Assembly (NCBI GenBank): GCA_963808815.1
Contig: CAWEGI010000001.1
Span: 62,001 to 126,000, forward strand
Length of the DNA stretch: 64,000 bases
DNA from: DATBLE01 sp963808815
GTDB lineage: Bacteria > Actinomycetota > Thermoleophilia > Gaiellales > Gaiellaceae
Direction: 5' to 3'
Part shown: piece after piece, positions 8,980 through 17,455 of the stretch
Position numbering within the stretch: the first letter of the stretch is position 1
Layout: each line of letters starts with the position of its first letter
Program-made: the position numbers and the translations under genes
Notes under the pieces: generated by a model
Told to the model about the DNA's origin: nothing
What the model saw: the letters and a program-made list of their open reading frames with translations, nothing else
The model's database searches: none

Positions 8980-9560
8980 CGGTGCGGCACCCCTGCGGAC
9001 GGGTCGAGGTGGCCGAAGACAGGCGCGACGTCACGCGAGCTGAACAGGGCGATCGAGACGGCGACGAACACGAGCGCGAACCCGCCGGCAAACACCCACG
9101 AGCGCGGCTTGAAGGCGGCACCGAGCGGGAACAGCGTGCCGAGGAGCAGGATCCAACCGCAGGCGTGGTGGACGAATGCCGATCGCGAGTACAGCCACGG
9201 GTTGGCCTCGTGGATCAGGAACGCCGCGCCCGACACCGCAAACGCCGCCGGCACACAGAGCCGCCACCACTCGCTCTTCAGCTTCCCGGTGACCAGGCCG
9301 AGCTCGGCCGCGCCTCCCAGCATCATCACCTGCGCCCACGCCGAGTGGGCGAGCATGTGCACGGTCGAGTTGGTGAAGAAGACCATCACCGGCCACATCA
9401 GGACCCCGAGCCCGAACAGGAGCGCAGGCCACAGGTAGGCGCGCCACCTGCGCCGGCGCCAGACCTCCCGGCCGACGATCGCCTCGGCGAGCAGCAGCAG
9501 GCCGAGGAAGAGGCCCCCGGTCGCGAACAGCCAGTGGACGTGTTCCGCAGGGGGCTGCAC
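8976..9560 (-). CDS. Six-helix membrane protein of unknown function, copC-copD operon
   Basis: A 194-residue protein with about six membrane segments, starting at GTG 9560, which overlaps the TAG of the 87-residue gene by one base. It ends in a GTGA overlap with copC-copD, so all are probably co-translated. Several His residues lie within or next to helices ('STVHMLAHSAW', 'FLIHEANPW', 'FVHHACGW'), as in metal- or haem-binding membrane proteins. I do not recognise a named family. Its context suggests a role in copper handling or respiratory-chain assembly; this is inference. Confidence 0.7.
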   Translation of the reverse strand: MQPPAEHVHWLFATGGLFLGLLLLAEAIVGREVWRRRRWRAYLWPALLFGLGVLMWPVMVFFTNSTVHMLAHSAWAQVMMLGGAAELGLVTGKLKSEWWRLCVPAAFAVSGAAFLIHEANPWLYSRSAFVHHACGWILLLGTLFPLGAAFKPRSWVFAGGFALVFVAVSIALFSSRDVAPVFGHLDPSAGVPHR

Positions 9561-9823
9561 TACGTCTCCTCCAGGTCCTGGACGAGCGGCCGGGCCACGA
9601 ACACGTGGAAGAGGATCCCGGCGAGGATCACGAGCAGCGGCGGCTCGACCACCAGCCACCAGAAACCCTGGCCGTAGGGGTGCAGCAGAGTCACCCGCCA
9701 GGGCTGGACGAAAGCCCAGACGATGGCCGCCGCGATCGCCAGCGGCCCGAGCGAGAGCACCGCGATCGCGCGTGTCGAACTGCGGATTCGGGTGCGTGAA
9801 AGGTCGGTTGCGTACTGCGTCAT
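9560..9823 (-). CDS. Small two-helix membrane protein of unknown function
   Basis: An 87-residue protein. A basic N-terminus is followed by two hydrophobic segments, roughly residues 18-40 and 57-76, with a short loop between ('VQPWRVTLLHPYGQG'). ATG 9823 has a good ribosome-binding site (GGAGG about eight bases upstream). It lies between two larger membrane-protein genes in the copC-copD operon and could be a subunit or assembly partner of one of them. No family recognised. Confidence 0.65.
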   Translation of the reverse strand: MTQYATDLSRTRIRSSTRAIAVLSLGPLAIAAAIVWAFVQPWRVTLLHPYGQGFWWLVVEPPLLVILAGILFHVFVARPLVQDLEET

Positions 9824-9880
9824 GCGATGCCTCCGGAATTCGGCGGGACGGCGAAGCGCCCGCGGAATCGGTCCGCGGGG

Positions 9881-10531
9881 TTACGCGGTCAGCGGAGGCG
9901 GGCGGCTCTCGAACGAGAGCCCGAAGATGCGCCGGGGCGGGACGAGGCGATCGAGCCGGGGCCGCGGAACGTGCAGCGGTGCGCGGCCGGCCAGCCGCAG
10001 GGCGCGGGCGACGGTCGCGTGGGCGTGCTCCTCGTAGTCGGCGAGCCAGCTGCGCACGGCGCTCCACGCGAGCGCACAGACGACGCTGATCACGGCGAAG
10101 GCCGGGAGCGCAGACGAGTGCAGCCACGGCGCGAGCAGCGGCCAGCGGCCGACCTCGGCGCTCTCGGCGTCGGCCTGCACTAGGAAGATCACGGACGTCA
10201 GCAGGAAGAACGCGAGCCAGAGGCGCGGGGAGAGCTGGAAGCGCAGCCGCGGCAGGTGGGCCCGACCGCCCAGCAGCCGGAGCCCCGCCGCCTCGGTCGA
10301 CCGCGCCTTCATCACCCGCCAGAGCAGCCGTGCGAGGAGCAGGGCGATGCCGACCTTCACGACCACGAGCAGGATCGGGTAGTAGTCGGCGTGCGCGTAG
10401 CTCGGCGTCGCCACGTGGCTGCCGAGATCGACGCGGTGGGTCACGCTGCGACCCGCGAGCTCGGCGACGAGCGCGAGCAGCCCGAACGCGAGGGCCGAGA
10501 AAAGGCGCTGATGGCTGCGCGCCCGTTCCAT
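9881..10531 (-). CDS. Four-helix membrane protein, first gene of the copC-copD operon
   Basis: A 216-residue protein with four clear hydrophobic segments (starting near residues 10, 50, 110 and 145). Between the first two is a loop with His and Tyr residues ('SYAHADYYP'), which resembles a CopD-like outer loop. The C-terminal 60 residues are basic and cytoplasmic. ATG 10531 is preferred over the TTG just before it. A gap of 57 bases separates it from the next gene. Function unknown; the position at the head of a CopC-CopD operon suggests metal or electron-transfer work at the membrane. Confidence 0.65.
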   Translation of the reverse strand: MERARSHQRLFSALAFGLLALVAELAGRSVTHRVDLGSHVATPSYAHADYYPILLVVVKVGIALLLARLLWRVMKARSTEAAGLRLLGGRAHLPRLRFQLSPRLWLAFFLLTSVIFLVQADAESAEVGRWPLLAPWLHSSALPAFAVISVVCALAWSAVRSWLADYEEHAHATVARALRLAGRAPLHVPRPRLDRLVPPRRIFGLSFESRPPPLTA

Positions 10532-10575
10532 CAACTGATGATAACCCGGTTTGGAGGTTTTTTATGCCCGAGCGT

Positions 10576-10962
10576 TCAGCCGAGGAGCGTCAACGTGTAC
10601 TCGGCACGCGTGTCGCCGTCGATGCAGAAGAGCAGCACTCGCTGCCACTGGCCGAGGCAGAGCCGGCCGCCGTCGAACGGAATCTGCTCAGTGCGCGGTC
10701 CGAGCAGCGCGAGCAGCATGCGCTCGCGGTCCTGGCGCGCCCGAGGCACGAGATTCTCCAGCAACGCCTCGATGTCGCAGAAGAACCCCGACTCGCGCTC
10801 GCTGACCCGGACGAGCGAGGTCGGCATGGCGGCGGTCACGTAGGCGATCCCGTGCCTGGCCGGCCCGGAGGCGACGTCGCGCGAGACCTCGTTCGTGATA
10901 TCGAACACCGAAAGGGTCGGGAGCGCCGCGGCTACGGAGTGCGGGATCTGGACCGAGGTCAC
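10576..10962 (-). CDS. YjbQ/UPF0047 family protein (secondary thiamine-phosphate synthase type)
   Basis: A 128-residue protein of the YjbQ family. Recognisable parts are 'VFDITNEVSRDV', 'GIAYVTA', the acidic helix 'CDIEALLENLVP', and the C-terminal signature 'GGRLCLGQWQRVLLFCIDG'. The usual 'HTTA' segment is altered here to 'AAMPTS', so the reported side activity as thiamine-phosphate synthase may be absent. The start is GTG 10962, overlapping the ispH stop in a GTGA. It is the last gene of the hopanoid operon; a metabolic link to isoprenoids is not established. Confidence 0.8.
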   Translation of the reverse strand: MTSVQIPHSVAAALPTLSVFDITNEVSRDVASGPARHGIAYVTAAMPTSLVRVSERESGFFCDIEALLENLVPRARQDRERMLLALLGPRTEQIPFDGGRLCLGQWQRVLLFCIDGDTRAEYTLTLLG

Positions 10963-11888
10963 CGCGCAACCACCTGCTGGGGCAGCCGGAAGTGGACGTC
11001 CTCGCGTGCGACCGTGACCTCCTGGTGGTCGCCGTAGCCGGCCTCGGCGAGCCGCGCGAGCACGGCCTGCACGAGTTCCTCGGGCGTCGAGGCACCGGCG
11101 GTGAGGCCGACCGTTTCGTGACCGTCGAGCAGGTCGGCGTCGATCGCGTCCTCGTCGTCGATCAGCGTCGCTCCGGCCCCGCGGGCCTGCGCGACCTCGA
11201 CGAGCCGCTGCGCGTTCGAGCTGGTCGGCGAGCCGATCACCAGGATCAGCGTCGCGCCCATCGAGACGATCTCCTTGACGGCGTCCTGGCGGTTCTGCGT
11301 CGCGTAGCAGATGTCGTCGGCACCCGGCCGGCGCAGGTCGCCGAAGCGGTCTGCCAGCACTTCCACGGTCGAGGCGACGTCGTCCAGCGACAGGGTTGTC
11401 TGGCTGATCACGGCGAGCGGCTTGCCGCTGGTCTCGAGCGCGCGTGCCTCCTCAGGGGACTCGACCACGACGATCTGGTCCGGGCGCTCGCCCTTCGTGC
11501 CTATCACCTCGACGTGGTCGCGGTGGCCGACGAGCGCGACGAGATGGCCGCTGTCGGCATAGCGCCGCGCCTCGGCGTGCACCTTCGAAACCAGGGGGCA
11601 GACGGCGTCGACGACGCGTAGGCCACGGCGCTCGCAGTTCTCGAGGACGGCCGGGGCGACACCGTGCGCCGAGAGGACGCAGATCGCGCCCTGGGGAACG
11701 TCGTCCTCGTCGTCGACGAACACGGCTCCGAGCGCCTCGAGCCTGCGGACGACGTGATCGTTGTGGACGATGTGGTGGCGGACGTAGATCGGCGGCCCGT
11801 GCTGCTCGAGCAGCCGCTCGACGATCTCGATCGCGCGGTCGACGCCGGCGCAGAAGGAGCGCGGAGCGGCCAGCAGCACCCGGCCCAT
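10959..11888 (-). CDS. ispH: 4-hydroxy-3-methylbut-2-enyl diphosphate reductase IspH
   Basis: A 309-residue enzyme for the last step of the MEP pathway, converting HMBPP to IPP and DMAPP. Three cluster-binding Cys are visible: 'SFCAGVDRAI' (near 13), 'VDAVCPLVSKVH' (near 97) and 'DICYATQNRQ' (near 194). The substrate-binding H-x-x-x-N-x-x-V region ('RHHIVHNDHVV'), 'SAHGV', 'IGSPTSSNAQRL' and 'TAGASTPE' are all present, and length is normal. ATG 11888 overlaps the hpnG stop by one base (TGATG). Its place inside a hopanoid operon ties precursor supply to hopanoid synthesis. Confidence 0.97.
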   Translation of the reverse strand: MGRVLLAAPRSFCAGVDRAIEIVERLLEQHGPPIYVRHHIVHNDHVVRRLEALGAVFVDDEDDVPQGAICVLSAHGVAPAVLENCERRGLRVVDAVCPLVSKVHAEARRYADSGHLVALVGHRDHVEVIGTKGERPDQIVVVESPEEARALETSGKPLAVISQTTLSLDDVASTVEVLADRFGDLRRPGADDICYATQNRQDAVKEIVSMGATLILVIGSPTSSNAQRLVEVAQARGAGATLIDDEDAIDADLLDGHETVGLTAGASTPEELVQAVLARLAEAGYGDHQEVTVAREDVHFRLPQQVVAR

Positions 11889-12457
11889 CAGCGTGTCGCC
11901 TCCAGCGCCTTGAGCGCCCGGCGAACGTTGCCGAGCGCCTGGAGCGTGCCGGAGGGATGGGTGGCGAGCGCCTTCAGGAAGCCGAGCGGGCGCGGCCGGC
12001 CGTCGGGCGTGACCGCCTGCGCCAGCGGGCCGAGGGGCTCCGCGGGCGTGTCGCTGATCGCCCGCACGCAGCCGCGCAGGCGGCCGGTGGCGGCGAGCAG
12101 GCCGCTCTCCATGTCGACGGCGTCGGCGTCCGTCCGCTCGTGCAGCCGGCGAAGCTCCGCCGGATCGTCGACGAGGCGGCTCATGGCCAGGATCGTCCCG
12201 GGCCGGCCACCCGCGACGCCGAGACCGTCACCCTCCCAAAGCACGGCGCCCTGTTCGTCGACGACCCGCGTGGCGTCGATCACCGTACCGATCGGGCTCC
12301 CGTTCATGCCGCCGGCGACGCCGAACGAGACGAGCTCGCCGGCCGGCGCGCCGCGACGGACGCACACGCCGACCCGTGCCGTGCGATATCCGGCCCGGCG
12401 CGCGGCCCGCTCCTCCGGGCCGGTCGCGCAGGCGAACGTCAGCCCGTCAATGTCCAC
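11888..12457 (-). CDS. hpnG: Hopanoid-associated phosphorylase HpnG (adenosylhopane nucleosidase type)
   Basis: A 189-residue member of the purine nucleoside phosphorylase/MTA-SAH nucleosidase family. It shows 'LVSFGVAGGMNG', the family's glycine-rich strand, and 'ADAVDMESG', the Met-Glu pair that contacts ribose. Known HpnG removes adenine from adenosylhopane to give ribosylhopane. GTG 12457 is chosen because it begins the first family-like strand ('LTFACATGPEE') and overlaps the 3' end of hpnH by 19 bases. It sits directly after hpnH, as in other hopanoid clusters. Confidence 0.85.
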   Translation of the reverse strand: MDIDGLTFACATGPEERAARRAGYRTARVGVCVRRGAPAGELVSFGVAGGMNGSPIGTVIDATRVVDEQGAVLWEGDGLGVAGGRPGTILAMSRLVDDPAELRRLHERTDADAVDMESGLLAATGRLRGCVRAISDTPAEPLGPLAQAVTPDGRPRPLGFLKALATHPSGTLQALGNVRRALKALEATR

Positions 12458-13443
12458 GCCATGCTCCGGACGGTCTCCTTCACGCTCGAGGTCGCGGCGA
12501 AGGCGGCCGACGGCTCGAACCCGGAGTGGATCCCGCAGTGCTCGCAGCGCGGGTCGTTCCCCGGCCCGTAGGAGTCCCACTCGATGTTCTCCAGCAGCGC
12601 GTCGTACGTCGGGAAGATCCCGTCGGTGAGGAGATAACAGGGCCCCTTCCACCCGTAGGGGTTGCGCGTGATGCTGCCCCACGGCGCGCACGGAAGCTTC
12701 CGGTCGCCGGTGAGGAAGTCCTGGTAGATCGGGCTCGCCAGCCAGCGGAAGCCGTGCTTGCGGACGGCGCTGCGGATCTCCCGGAACTTCGCCTCGTGCT
12801 CGTCGCGCGTCATCGTCAGCGCTGGATCGATCTGGGAGTACTGGTAGCCGGGCGCGATCAACATCCCGTCGATCCCGATCTCGTTCGTCAGGTAGCCCAT
12901 CATCTCGATCACGTCGTCGACCGAGCTCTCCTTGAACACGGTCGTGTTGGTGGTGACGCGGAAACCGGCCTTGCGCGCCTGCTTGATCGCGTCGACGGCG
13001 ATGTCCCACAGCCCGGGGTAGTCGCAGACGTAGTCGTGGATCTCACGCATGCCGTCGAGATGGACGACGAAGGTCAGCCGCGGGTCCGGCTTGAAGACCT
13101 CGAGGTACTCGGTCAGCTTCAGCGCGTTCGTGCACAGGTCGATGTTCTTCCGCAGCTCGAGCATCCCCGCGACGACGTCCTCGATCCCCTTGTAGATCAG
13201 CGGCTCGCCGCCGCAGATCGAAACCACCGGCGCGGGGCACTGGACGCCGGCGTCGATGCACTCGTCCACCGAGAGGCGCGCCTTGTTCGACTCGTACTCG
13301 CGGATCTTCCCGCAGCCGATGCAGGCGAGGTTGCAGGCGAGCGTCGGCTCGAGCATCAGGACGAGCGGGTAGAGCTCCCCTTTCCGCTTCTGCGTGGCGA
13401 CGTAGCGGCCGATCTGGACGGTCGAGCGCAGCGGGAACTTCAT
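12439..13443 (-). CDS. hpnH: Adenosyl-hopene transferase HpnH (radical SAM)
   Basis: A 334-residue radical SAM enzyme that adds 5'-deoxyadenosine to diploptene in synthesis of side-chain-extended hopanoids. The cluster motif C-N-L-A-C-I-G-C (near 37-44) fits C-x3-C-x2-C, followed by 'SICGGEPLIY' as the SAM-binding GGE. The HpnH-type N-terminus 'MKFPLRSTVQIGRYVATQK' and the Cys-containing C-terminal segment 'DPRCEHCGIHSGFEPS' are present, and length is normal. The start overlaps the shc stop in an ATGA. Confidence 0.96.
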   Translation of the reverse strand: MKFPLRSTVQIGRYVATQKRKGELYPLVLMLEPTLACNLACIGCGKIREYESNKARLSVDECIDAGVQCPAPVVSICGGEPLIYKGIEDVVAGMLELRKNIDLCTNALKLTEYLEVFKPDPRLTFVVHLDGMREIHDYVCDYPGLWDIAVDAIKQARKAGFRVTTNTTVFKESSVDDVIEMMGYLTNEIGIDGMLIAPGYQYSQIDPALTMTRDEHEAKFREIRSAVRKHGFRWLASPIYQDFLTGDRKLPCAPWGSITRNPYGWKGPCYLLTDGIFPTYDALLENIEWDSYGPGNDPRCEHCGIHSGFEPSAAFAATSSVKETVRSMAWTLTG

Positions 13444-15224
13444 GTATTGAGCCTTTCTCTGAGGCGGCCGAGGGCCATGAGCGGGAAGTGGAGCCGGTAG
13501 AGGTGGTAACGGATCATGAAATCGGTCGGGAACCCGGTGCCGGTGTAGTGCTCCTCATTCCAGTCGCCGTTCGCCTCCTGCTTCGCGCAAAGATAGTCGG
13601 CCGCTCTTGACGCCGAGGCTCTCTGCGCTTCGCCTGCCGCGACGTAGCCTAGTAACGCCCACGCTGTTTGTGAAGCAGTGGCTGCGCCGCGGCCGCGCAT
13701 GGTCGTCTGGTGGTAGGAGCGAATGTCCTCCCCGAAGCCGCCGCCCGCGTGCTGGACCGAATCCAGCCAGTTCACGGCCTTCCCTACCACCGGATGCCTC
13801 GGCTCCAAACCACAGGCTTCCAGCGCCGGCAACGCCGCCCCGGTGCCGTAGACGTGGTTCACGCCCCAGCGGCCCCACCAGGAGCCGTCCGGCTGCTGCT
13901 CGTCGACGAGGTACTCGAGGCCGCGGGCGACGGTCTCGGCGTAGCGCGGCTCCGGCGCGAGCGCCTCGAGCGCGTGGGCGGAGACGTCCTCGCTCGGCGG
14001 GTCGATCACGTAGCCGAAGTCGCAGAAAGGCAGCTTGTACAGCCAGTGGCTGGAGTTGTCGACGTCGAAGGCTCCCCAGCCGCCGTTGGCGGACTGCATG
14101 CCCTCGATCCAGTCGAGGCCGCGCCGGACGGCCTCCTCCCCCACGCCCAGCTCGCGGAGGGCGATCGCCACGACGGCGGTGTCGTCCACGTCGGGGTAGA
14201 GGTCGTTCTCGAACTCGAACGCCCAGCCGCCGGGCGCGAGGTCGGGGCTGCGGATCGACCAGTCACCCTTCACGGTTACCTCTTCCTGCAGGAGCCACTC
14301 CCCGGCCTTCCGCAGCTGCGGGTGGTCGGCCGCGATCCCCGCCGCGCGAAGCGCGATCACGGCCAGGCCGGTGTCCCAGATCGGCGACTGGCAGGCCTCG
14401 GGCCTCAGGCGGTCGCCGTCGTCGATCATGAACGTGCCCCAGCCCTCGACCGCACGCAGCAGGGTCTCGTCCTCGAAGCCGCGGCCGAGCGCGGCGAGCA
14501 TCACGATCGACCAGACCCACGGCGGCTGGATCCCGCCCCACGACCCGTCGGCCTCCTGGCGCTCCTTCACCCACGCCTCCGCCGCGGCGAGCGCGCGGCG
14601 CCGAAGGCTCGTGGGACGGGGCGGTCGCTTCGTCTCGCCGGGGCGGGCGCCGATCTCGCGCAGGTCGACGTCGGCGTGCCTGACCGGCCTCAGCGCCCAG
14701 ACCACGGACAGCGGGACGACCGTCTGCCGCGCCCAGCAGGCGAAGTTGTAGATCGAGAACGGCGCACTCGGCGGCAGCAGGATCAGCTCGGGCGGGATGG
14801 GTGTGACCCGCTGCCACGGCCAGTGCCCGAGGAGGGCCATGAAGCACTTCGTGAAGACGCGGCTGCGGGAAATGCCACCCTCGCGCCGGATGTAGTCCAG
14901 CGTCTCCCGGCCCGGCTCGACGCCGGCCATCTTCAGCGCGACGTACGACTCGATCGTGGTCGAGAGGTCGGCCGGGCCCTCCCACCAGTTCGACCAGGTG
15001 CCGTCGTCGCGACAGCGGGCGAGCAGGTCGTTGGCGAGGCGGCGGTCGGTGTCGGGGTCGCGCAGCCCGAGGACGTGCAGCCAGAAGAGGTGCTCGGCGA
15101 TCATGGTCGCGTTCGACTCCAGCTCCCCGACCCACCAGCCGCCGGGGTGCTGGAGCTCGAGCAGTCGCGCGCTCCCGTTCTCGACGGCGGTGTCGAGCCT
15201 GGTCAGTTCCTCGACGGCGGTCAT
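13440..15224 (-). CDS. shc: Squalene-hopene cyclase
   Basis: A 594-residue cyclase that turns squalene into hopene/hopanol at the membrane. The catalytic acid motif D-V-D-D-T-A is present near residue 350 and repeated QW-type motifs run through the protein (for example 'GSWGGIQPPW', 'GGWGAFDVDN', 'GSWWGRWGVN', 'GDWNEEHYTG'). 'YHQTTMRGRG' and 'YTGTGFPTDFMIRYHLYR' are typical of the C-terminal active-site region. ATG 15224 is chosen because it gives an ATGA overlap with hpnE and opens directly onto family sequence. Length is slightly under the common 620-650. Confidence 0.97.
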   Translation of the reverse strand: MTAVEELTRLDTAVENGSARLLELQHPGGWWVGELESNATMIAEHLFWLHVLGLRDPDTDRRLANDLLARCRDDGTWSNWWEGPADLSTTIESYVALKMAGVEPGRETLDYIRREGGISRSRVFTKCFMALLGHWPWQRVTPIPPELILLPPSAPFSIYNFACWARQTVVPLSVVWALRPVRHADVDLREIGARPGETKRPPRPTSLRRRALAAAEAWVKERQEADGSWGGIQPPWVWSIVMLAALGRGFEDETLLRAVEGWGTFMIDDGDRLRPEACQSPIWDTGLAVIALRAAGIAADHPQLRKAGEWLLQEEVTVKGDWSIRSPDLAPGGWAFEFENDLYPDVDDTAVVAIALRELGVGEEAVRRGLDWIEGMQSANGGWGAFDVDNSSHWLYKLPFCDFGYVIDPPSEDVSAHALEALAPEPRYAETVARGLEYLVDEQQPDGSWWGRWGVNHVYGTGAALPALEACGLEPRHPVVGKAVNWLDSVQHAGGGFGEDIRSYHQTTMRGRGAATASQTAWALLGYVAAGEAQRASASRAADYLCAKQEANGDWNEEHYTGTGFPTDFMIRYHLYRLHFPLMALGRLRERLNT

Positions 15225-16489
15225 CCGTTCAGCGCCCGCGCGGCGGCGACGCCGCTCCGAACCGCAGCTTCCATCGTCGCCGGCCAGTCTGAGGCAACCC
15301 AGGCGCCGGCGAGGACAACGTTCGGCCTCGAGGTCCGCATCGTCCACCGCAGCCTACGCGTCCCGGGACGAGCAGCGAAGGTCGCGCGAGGCTCACGGCT
15401 CACCCGCGACCAGAGAAGCTCTGCGGCGCCGAGTCGGTCGGTCAGCGCGTCGGCCATCAGGTCGACCAACCCTCGCCCGCGAACCTCGAGCAGGTCGGGG
15501 ACGCCGCTGGAGACGACGGTCAGGTACTGGCCCCCGTCAGGCGGCGAGTGGCCGGTCAGCGCGCCGCGGTCGAAGACCCAGTGGGCAGGGCTCTCGAGCA
15601 GTGCCGCGAGCCGGTGGTGGAGGATCGGCCGATCGAAGAGCAGGTGGACGCTGACGATCGGCGAGTCCTCGAGCGCGGGCGGATCTGCGCCGAGTAGCCG
15701 GGCCGCCTCCGCCCCGGGGAGGGCGACGATCACGGCGTCGGAATCGAGCTCGTCGAGCGTCTCGACCCGCGACTCCAGCCGGACGTCGGCGCCTGCCTCG
15801 CGCAGGGCGTCGCCCGCTGCGTCGCCGTGCATCGCGCCGAGCGGCTCCACGGGGAGCAGCAGGTCGCCCGCGCCGCGCCCGCCGAGCAGGGCGGTCTGCA
15901 CGGTGAAGATCGCGTAGTCGGCACCGGCCTCCTCGCTCGGGAGGTTGAGGGCCGGCCGGATGAAGACGTCCCAGAAGCGGTCGATCTCCTCCTGGTGTTG
16001 GCCGAAGCCGCGGAGGAGCTCGGCGAACGTCCGGTCGGAGTGCGCCGCCGGGGACAGTCCCCGCAGCCGGAGGGTCACGCGCGCGATCCGGAGACGGGAG
16101 GACAGGGGCAGATGCGAGTAGCCGAGGAGCCGAAGTCCCGGTCGCACGAACGACACCCGTGCGTTCTCGTCGATCACGGGGAGCGCGAGCGGTTCGCGCC
16201 GGAGCGCCTCACCCTTGCCGATCCGCTCGACGAAGCGCTCGTACTCGGTGAAGCAACCGAGCGCGATGTGCTGGCCGTTGTCGGGGGGCGGCGGCGGGTC
16301 GCCCTCGCGCTCGGGCAGCGTCTGGACGGCGCCCCCGAGGGTCGGCCGCGCCTCGTGAAGGACGACCTCGTGGCCGGCGTCGGCCAGCTCGAGCGCTGCG
16401 GCCAGGCCGGCGAGTCCGCCGCCGACGACCGCGACCCGCCTCGGGCGGGCCGACGGGTCGAAGCCCCCTGTGGAGGCAGCGTCACTCAT
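15221..16489 (-). CDS. hpnE: Hydroxysqualene dehydroxylase / squalene-associated FAD desaturase HpnE
   Basis: A 422-residue flavoprotein of the phytoene-desaturase-like family. The FAD-binding motif 'RRVAVVGGGLAGLAAALELADAG' is near residue 17, followed by 'HEARPTLGG' and 'NGQHIALGCF', the HpnE hallmark. The C-terminal 'NVVLAGAWVASDWPATMEAAVRSG' closes the FAD site. Known HpnE reduces hydroxysqualene to squalene after HpnC and HpnD. A 63-base gap separates it from hpnD; this holds a GTGCCAGGCAC-like dyad that may be regulatory but shows no clear promoter. Confidence 0.94.
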   Translation of the reverse strand: MSDAASTGGFDPSARPRRVAVVGGGLAGLAAALELADAGHEVVLHEARPTLGGAVQTLPEREGDPPPPPDNGQHIALGCFTEYERFVERIGKGEALRREPLALPVIDENARVSFVRPGLRLLGYSHLPLSSRLRIARVTLRLRGLSPAAHSDRTFAELLRGFGQHQEEIDRFWDVFIRPALNLPSEEAGADYAIFTVQTALLGGRGAGDLLLPVEPLGAMHGDAAGDALREAGADVRLESRVETLDELDSDAVIVALPGAEAARLLGADPPALEDSPIVSVHLLFDRPILHHRLAALLESPAHWVFDRGALTGHSPPDGGQYLTVVSSGVPDLLEVRGRGLVDLMADALTDRLGAAELLWSRVSREPRATFAARPGTRRLRWTMRTSRPNVVLAGAWVASDWPATMEAAVRSGVAAARALNG

Positions 16490-16552
16490 GTGTCACACCC
16501 CGGGTGCCAGGCACTTGTAATGGCCCAAAGGGACAGCTCTCTGTGGAGAACC

Positions 16553-17455
16553 TCACACGAGGTTCGCGGCCACGATGCGGAGCTTCGTCAGGGTGGCGAG
16601 CCGCGGCGGGCCGTCGAAGACGTCGAAGCCGCGCGCCTCGATCCGCTCGAGCGTCGCCCGGTAGAGGCCGGCGAACGTGCCCACGCACGCGGAGCTGCGA
16701 TGGTCGAGGTAGTCGAGCAAGGTCAGTCCCTCCGCGAGGTAGGAACGAGCCCGGGCCGACTGGTATGCCATGAGCGCCTGCCAGGCGGGAGTGAGGCGGC
16801 CCGCGGCGATGTCCTCTTCGGCGACGCCGAACGAGGCGAGCTCGTCCTGCGGTAAGTACACCCGACCGAGCTGCCAGTCCTCGCGGACGTCGCGCATGAC
16901 GTTGATCAGCTGGAGCGCGATCCCGAGCGCCTCCGCCCGCTGCGGCTGGTCGGCGCCGTACACGCCGATGCAGGCCACGCCGACCGCGCCGGCCACGTGG
17001 GCGCAGTAGTCCCGCAACTCGTCGAAGGTGTCGTAGCGCTGCCGCTCGAGATCGGCCAGCCCGCCGTCGACGAGGTCGTGCAGGGCCTGGTCGGGGATCG
17101 GGAAGCGCCCGCGTGCGTCGGCGAGCGCCACCCACATGGCCTCGCCGCCCGGCGGCCCGTCGAGGCGCCGGTGGAGGTCCTCGAGGCGCGCACGCTTGTC
17201 GTCGTCGGAGCTGTCGCCGTCCGCGATGTCGTCGACCTCGCGGGCGAACGCGTAGATGGCGGCGATCGCGCGCCGTTTCGGCCTCGGCAGCACCATGATC
17301 CCGAAGGCGAAGTTCCGCGCGCGGGCGCGGGTGAGCCGCTCGACCTCGGCGTAGGCGGCGTCGACGGATGTGCTGACGCCTTTGGCGTCACGACGTCGTC
17401 TCCCACCAAGGCCGCCAGTTTCGCTGTCGCCTTTGTGCTCGACTTCGTCTCTCAT
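16553..17455 (-). CDS. hpnD: Presqualene diphosphate synthase HpnD
   Basis: A 300-residue squalene/phytoene synthase-family enzyme joining two farnesyl-PP into presqualene-PP. Both aspartate-rich metal sites are visible: 'AREVDDIADGD' (near 75) and 'NVMRDVREDWQLGRVYLP' (near 185). 'YGADQPQRAEALGIALQLINVMRD' is typical of HpnD. ATG 17455 is chosen for its ATGA overlap with hpnC, although the first 25 residues are charged, poorly conserved and may be dispensable. It acts before hpnC and hpnE in the squalene branch. Confidence 0.93.
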   Translation of the reverse strand: MRDEVEHKGDSETGGLGGRRRRDAKGVSTSVDAAYAEVERLTRARARNFAFGIMVLPRPKRRAIAAIYAFAREVDDIADGDSSDDDKRARLEDLHRRLDGPPGGEAMWVALADARGRFPIPDQALHDLVDGGLADLERQRYDTFDELRDYCAHVAGAVGVACIGVYGADQPQRAEALGIALQLINVMRDVREDWQLGRVYLPQDELASFGVAEEDIAAGRLTPAWQALMAYQSARARSYLAEGLTLLDYLDHRSSACVGTFAGLYRATLERIEARGFDVFDGPPRLATLTKLRIVAANLV

